9,132 nt of DNA from Desulfobacteraceae bacterium. GTDB lineage: Bacteria; Desulfobacterota; Desulfobacteria; Desulfobacterales; UBA11574. The notes beneath the pieces are model-generated. The model was not told the DNA's origin and made no database searches. It saw nothing but the letters and a program-made list of their open reading frames with translations. The DNA is taken from the NCBI GenBank assembly GCA_002868985.1, contig PKTV01000431.1, forward strand, positions 1 to 9,132. Direction: 5' to 3'. Below, one piece after another: positions 5,770 through 9,132 of this stretch. Position 1 is the stretch's first letter. Each line of letters begins with the position of its first letter. The position numbers and the translations under genes are program-made.

Positions 5770-6550
5770 ATTCTTGCCGATTTTTCCACACAGGTGCCCG
5801 TTTTTCGAGAAAGGCCGTCATCCCTTCCTGAGCGTCTTCATCAAGACAGTTCATGGCAATTGCATGGGTTGCATATTCGTAAGCAGATGGTTCATTTAGA
5901 TCTACCTGGCTGTAAAATGTCTGCTTACCAAAAGCGAGGGTATACCGGCTGTATTGCGCCATTACCATGGCCAGTTTTTTAGTCTCTTGGGAAAGCTCGT
6001 CCGGGGAGACGACCTGATTCACTAGGCCGAACCTTTCAGCTTCATCAGCCGAGATAAATCGACCCGTCAAAAGCATTTCCATGGCCCTTCTTCTACCGAT
6101 AACTCTGACCAGCGGAACAGCAGGCGTCGTGCAGAAAAGGCCTATTTTTGCCCCGGGTGTGGCAAATTGAGCGCCGGTTTCTGCGATGGCAAGATCGCAG
6201 GCAGCAACAAGCTGGCATCCCGCTGCCGCTGCAATGCCGTGAACCTGAGCAATGACGGGTTGTGGAAGTTTTTTAAGGGTTTGCATCATTTTTGCGCATA
6301 CCGAACAAATGGTATAAAAATGCTGAATATCCAGGTCGGGACCGACCATATCTTTAAGGTTGTGCCCTGCACAGAATGCCGGGCCCTTTCCCCTGATAAC
6401 GACGACGTGGATATCCTGATCCTGTGCGACATGTTTTAGTTTGTTAAGCATATTATTCATCACGTTAAGAGAGAGTGCATTCCGTTTGTCCGGTCGATTC
6501 AATGTCAGCCATCCAATGGGTCCGTCCTTTTCAAGCAATACAGGTTCCAT
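5768..6550 (-). CDS. Enoyl-CoA hydratase/isomerase family protein, ECHDC3-like
   Basis: A 260-residue crotonase-fold protein closest in motif pattern to the ECHDC3 group. Visible parts are LNRPDKRNALS (17-27), the CoA-binding/oxyanion loop FCAGHNLKDM (59-68), HGIAAAAGCQLVAACDLAIA (104-123), FATPGAKIGLFCTTP (129-143), and the C-terminal QEGMTAFLEKRAPVW. Classical enoyl-CoA hydratase has glutamates in GGGCE and in the PE-x-x-x-G segment; here those positions are Q113 and G133. Ordinary hydration of enoyl-CoA is therefore doubtful. The fold suggests it still binds an acyl-CoA, and the reaction is unknown. The start is well fixed by GTGGAGG seven bases before the ATG. It lies 54 bases after dppF on the same strand with no terminator between, so it may be the last gene of that operon; a functional link to peptide uptake is not evident. 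Confidence 0.9.
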   Translation of the reverse strand: MEPVLLEKDGPIGWLTLNRPDKRNALSLNVMNNMLNKLKHVAQDQDIHVVVIRGKGPAFCAGHNLKDMVGPDLDIQHFYTICSVCAKMMQTLKKLPQPVIAQVHGIAAAAGCQLVAACDLAIAETGAQFATPGAKIGLFCTTPAVPLVRVIGRRRAMEMLLTGRFISADEAERFGLVNQVVSPDELSQETKKLAMVMAQYSRYTLAFGKQTFYSQVDLNEPSAYEYATHAIAMNCLDEDAQEGMTAFLEKRAPVWKNRQE

Positions 6551-6604
6551 ACGCTTTCCTCCACTTCATACTAAAGGTTTTTAAACATATTCGGGTGCAA
6601 TAAT

Positions 6605-7600
6605 TTATATTTTTTTAGCCGCTTTCCAGCACCTGACAAAATGATTTTCTCCAACTTTTTCGAAAACCATCGTATCTTTCCGACAAGCTGTTTCAACGAT
6701 GGAGCACCTATCCTGGTACTTGCATCCTTCGGAAAAAGCATCTGAATCGCCGACACGACCATTGGACAATTTAACATGCCATGTTTTATCCGGATCCGGA
6801 TCGGGAATCGCCGACAGTAAGGATATGGTATAAGGGTGATGGGGATGATTAAAAATATCTTCCGACGGTGCAAACTCTACGATATGCCCATTATACATCA
6901 CGGAAATGGTGTTGCAAAGATACCCCACAACATTGAGATCGTGGGAGATAAACAAATAGCTTAACCCCAGCTGATCCTGCAGGTCTTTTAAAAGGTTGAT
7001 GATTTGTGCCTGGATGGAAACATCCAGCGCCGAAACCGGTTCATCACATACAATCAATGACGGTTCAACGCTCAGGGCACGGGCGATACCGATGCGCTGG
7101 CGCTGGCCTCCGCTGAATTCATGGGGATATCGATCCGCGCTGTCCGGTGACATGCCCACCATTCTCAGGAGCGTTTCAAGGCGCTCTTTACGGTTTGTTG
7201 CGTGTTTATTGCCTATTATTCGAATCCCTTCTTCTATGGTCTGTCCGATGGTCATGCGGGGATTCAGTGATCCGAATGGATCCTGGAAAATGATCTGTAT
7301 CTCTTTTCGATACGGCTTCATCTCTTTTTCGGAAAATCGGCGGATATCGCGACCCTGAAAAACAATTTTTCCTGCATCCGATTCCAGCAGTTTCAAAATA
7401 AGGCGAGCAACCGTAGTTTTTCCACAGCCGCTTTCTCCCACCAGGCCCATGGTTTTACCTTGTTCGATTTCAAAGCTCACGCCGTCCACGGCTTTCACCC
7501 ACCCGTCGATTTTTTGAAAAAAACCTCGCCGAATCGGGAAGTATTTTTTCAAACCTTCTATAAGAAGAAAGGGGTGATTATTTTTGTTTTTTGATTCCAT
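6605..7600 (-). CDS. dppF: Dipeptide/oligopeptide ABC transporter ATP-binding protein (DppF/OppF type)
   Basis: A 331-residue ATPase, one of the two nucleotide-binding subunits of a type-I peptide importer at the cytoplasmic face of the membrane. Motifs are complete: Walker A GESGCGKT (55-62), Q-loop IIFQDPFGSLNPRMT (Q106), signature SGGQRQR (163-169), Walker B VCDEP (D186, E187) and D-loop SALD, and switch histidine H220 in ISHDLNVVG. The 'GSLNPRMT' after the Q-loop and the N-terminal YFPIRRG are typical of the F subunit. The C-terminal oligopeptide-type domain has HHPYT and four cysteines (C293, C299, C306, C324) in the pattern reported to hold an Fe-S cluster in some DppD-type subunits. 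It follows dppD after 64 bases, with only a weak AGAG before its ATG. Transport direction and family are sure; the exact substrate (di-, oligopeptide or nickel-type ligand) is not. Confidence 0.95.
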   Translation of the reverse strand: MESKNKNNHPFLLIEGLKKYFPIRRGFFQKIDGWVKAVDGVSFEIEQGKTMGLVGESGCGKTTVARLILKLLESDAGKIVFQGRDIRRFSEKEMKPYRKEIQIIFQDPFGSLNPRMTIGQTIEEGIRIIGNKHATNRKERLETLLRMVGMSPDSADRYPHEFSGGQRQRIGIARALSVEPSLIVCDEPVSALDVSIQAQIINLLKDLQDQLGLSYLFISHDLNVVGYLCNTISVMYNGHIVEFAPSEDIFNHPHHPYTISLLSAIPDPDPDKTWHVKLSNGRVGDSDAFSEGCKYQDRCSIVETACRKDTMVFEKVGENHFVRCWKAAKKI

Positions 7601-7664
7601 ATATCTCTAAACTAGTTTGTATGACTGTTGTCAGACTTTCAACGCATTGTAATTTTTTTGTATT

Positions 7665-8696
7665 TCACTTGACCCCTTGAATCCTCGACGCCTTGTACCC
7701 TTTAGATTTAAATAATACCGGACACCGGGCCAGGTGCCCCTCGCCGTAGTCGCACATCCCGGGATATTCTTTTTGGCAACTTAAAATTCTGTGACGACAC
7801 CGCGGATGAAACGGACACCCATCGGGCTTATACGCCGGGTTGGGCACGTTGCCGGGGATGCTGTAAAGTCTTTTACCCCGTTTTGAAAGACTGGGAAGCG
7901 AGGCCAAAAGTCCCTGGGTATATGGATGCCGGGCAGCGCGAAAAATTTGGGCTGTATTGCCCTGTTCAACAATGATACCCGCGTACATGACATAAATCCG
8001 ATTTGCGATGGCTGAAACGACGCCGAGATCATGGGAAATATATAGAACCGACATGGACCGTTTTTTCTGAATCGATTTTAAAAGCGCGAGAATCTGAGCC
8101 TGTACCGTAACATCAAGAGCTGTTGTCGGTTCATCTGCGATAATCAGATCCGGGTCGCACGCCAGGGCCATGGCGATCATGACCCGCTGTCTTTGTCCGC
8201 CGCTGAGCTGATGCGGATAGTCATTAAGTCGTTGTTTAGGGGATGGAATACCCACGTCGTTAAGGAGTTGAACACAATATTGAAAAAGTGCCTCTGGTTC
8301 TATTTGTTTATGCGTATAGACGGCCTCACCAATTTGATCGCCAATGGTGAAAACCGGATTCAGGGATGTTAGGGGCTCCTGAAAAACCATGGAGATATGA
8401 TTCCCCCGAATTTTTTGCATTGCTTTTTCATCGAGTTTTATAAGGTTTTGTCCGGAAAATATAATTTGGCCGTCTACGATTTCTCCAGGGGGTGTTGGAA
8501 TGAGGCCGAGAATGCTAAGTGCCGAAACGGTTTTCCCACATCCGGATTCACCAACAATACAGACCGTCTCTTTTTTCCGGACTTCGAAACTAATCCCGTC
8601 CACGGCATGGGCGTGCTCCCCGTTGCTTTGAAAATAGACCTTTAAATTTTCTACGCAAAGAAGCGGTCTGTCATTGGTCGTTTGTCCGTCGATCAT
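7665..8696 (-). CDS. dppD: Dipeptide/oligopeptide ABC transporter ATP-binding protein (DppD/OppD type)
   Basis: A 343-residue ATPase that would pair with the DppF-type subunit to power peptide import. Motifs seen: the early [20 protein letters not shown], Walker A GESGCGKT (49-56) followed by [11 protein letters not shown] as in D subunits, Q-loop [17 protein letters not shown] (Q106), signature LSGGQRQR (164-171), Walker [12 protein letters not shown] (D188, E189), and H222 in YISHDLGVV. The C-terminal domain begins with [13 protein letters not shown] and SIPGNVPNP and ends in four cysteines (C294, C300, C307, C325) in [11 protein letters not shown] and ARCP. The start codon directly follows the stop codon of the permease gene with no gap, and AAAGG within the permease end serves as its ribosome binding site, so the two are translationally coupled. 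Confidence 0.96.
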   Translation of the reverse strand: MIDGQTTNDRPLLCVENLKVYFQSNGEHAHAVDGISFEVRKKETVCIVGESGCGKTVSALSILGLIPTPPGEIVDGQIIFSGQNLIKLDEKAMQKIRGNHISMVFQEPLTSLNPVFTIGDQIGEAVYTHKQIEPEALFQYCVQLLNDVGIPSPKQRLNDYPHQLSGGQRQRVMIAMALACDPDLIIADEPTTALDVTVQAQILALLKSIQKKRSMSVLYISHDLGVVSAIANRIYVMYAGIIVEQGNTAQIFRAARHPYTQGLLASLPSLSKRGKRLYSIPGNVPNPAYKPDGCPFHPRCRHRILSCQKEYPGMCDYGEGHLARCPVLFKSKGYKASRIQGVK

Positions 8697-9132
8697 TTAG
8701 TGCCTTTCTCTTAGCTTGGGGTTCATAACATCTCTGAGCCCCTCTCCGAACAGGTTAAATGAGAGCACCACAATCAGTATTGCAATCCCCTGTATAAAGG
8801 TCAACCAGGGCGCATCAAAGATAAAGTTTTTGCCGTTCGAAAGAATGTTGCCCCAGGTGGCATGGGGTGGGGGCACACCGAATCCAAGAAAGCTCAAACC
8901 GGCTTCGGTTAAAATGGCTGAAGCAATGCCGATAGTGGCTGAGACCAGCACCGGCGCAATGGCGTTGGGCATGATATGACGAAAAATAATCCTGAAATTG
9001 CTAAGACCAAGGGCCTTTGCCGCTGCCACAAAGTCTTGTTCTCTCAACGAAAGAAATTCAGCACGGACAAACCGTGTCGTTCCCATCCAACTGGTCAGTC
9101 CGATGACGATCATGATGTTGTATATGCTGGCA
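8697..9132 (-). CDS. dppC: Dipeptide/oligopeptide ABC transporter permease (DppC/OppC type), C-terminal part
   Basis: The frame is open at the right edge; 144 residues of an inner-membrane permease are visible, about half the usual length. The cytoplasmic EAA loop that docks on the ATPases is clear: REQDFVAAAKALGLSNFRII followed by FRHIMPN. After it come the helices APVLVSATIGIASAILTEAGLSFLGFG and FIQGIAILIVVLSFNLFGEGL, then the family ending RDVMNPKLR. The TEAGLSFLGFGVPPPHATWG segment is characteristic of the C rather than the B permease. Its stop codon abuts the dppD start. The order C-D-F means the B permease and the binding protein are probably encoded just upstream, beyond the window. 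Confidence 0.94.
   Translation of the reverse strand, partial: ASIYNIMIVIGLTSWMGTTRFVRAEFLSLREQDFVAAAKALGLSNFRIIFRHIMPNAIAPVLVSATIGIASAILTEAGLSFLGFGVPPPHATWGNILSNGKNFIFDAPWLTFIQGIAILIVVLSFNLFGEGLRDVMNPKLRERH

Noticed and set aside
6996..7358. A 120-codon plus-strand frame inside dppF
   Set aside because: It is antisense to the Walker B, signature and Q-loop coding region of an intact ATPase and has no recognisable motif.
7609..7618. Palindrome AAACTAGTTT between dppD and dppF
   Set aside because: A ten-base palindrome in a short AT-rich gap is expected by chance. There is no T-run, no second copy and no promoter nearby to make it an operator or terminator.

Overview
The window looks like a piece of chromosome from an anaerobic Gram-negative bacterium of moderate GC content, most likely a sulfate-reducer-type member of the Desulfobacterota. 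That placement is an inference from gene style: a divergent RdgC-like protein, a CyaB-type CYTH protein and an rplM-rpsI pair next to acyl-CoA and peptide-uptake genes. No marker here proves it. Coding density is high, no gap without a gene reaches 300 bases, and I see no tRNA, rRNA, insertion sequence, phage gene or CRISPR array.

Left end (3-1884, plus strand). The C-terminal end of a 14-helix (DHA2-type) MFS efflux transporter is followed at close spacing by a YkgJ-type cysteine-cluster protein. Three bases later comes endonuclease V (nfi). The three look like one transcript.

Centre left (1905-4666, minus strand). This block reads right to left. It holds a CYTH-domain protein (class IV adenylate cyclase / triphosphate tunnel enzyme family), an endonuclease/exonuclease/phosphatase-fold hydrolase, and an RdgC-like protein. 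The RdgC homology is split over two reading frames (2436-3050 and 1905-2432). They lie in the same frame and are separated only by TAG-CCG before the second ATG, with a Shine-Dalgarno sequence placed for that ATG. This is the most interesting observation in the window. The last of these genes converges on nfi across 20 bases with no evident terminator.

Centre (4667-5769). A divergent promoter region carries two back-to-back consensus-like sigma-70 promoters, each with a perfect TTGACA. One drives the CYTH gene leftward and the other drives rplM-rpsI (ribosomal proteins L13 and S9) rightward. A strong bidirectional hairpin terminator at 5740-5769 ends rpsI and also serves the convergent enoyl-CoA hydratase-like gene, whose stop codon lies in the hairpin.

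Right end (5768-9132, minus strand). Read from the right edge, this is a dipeptide/oligopeptide ABC importer: permease DppC (cut by the window edge), ATPase DppD and ATPase DppF. An ECHDC3-like enoyl-CoA hydratase family protein without the two classical catalytic glutamates follows. The binding protein and second permease (DppB) would be expected just beyond the right edge.

Most genes here are recognisable housekeeping or accessory families. I do not see a multi-gene defence or mobile system. The candidates for something unusual are the split rdgC, the non-canonical crotonase at the end of the importer operon, and the loose concentration of nucleic-acid enzymes (endonuclease V, RdgC-like, EEP-fold) on the left.
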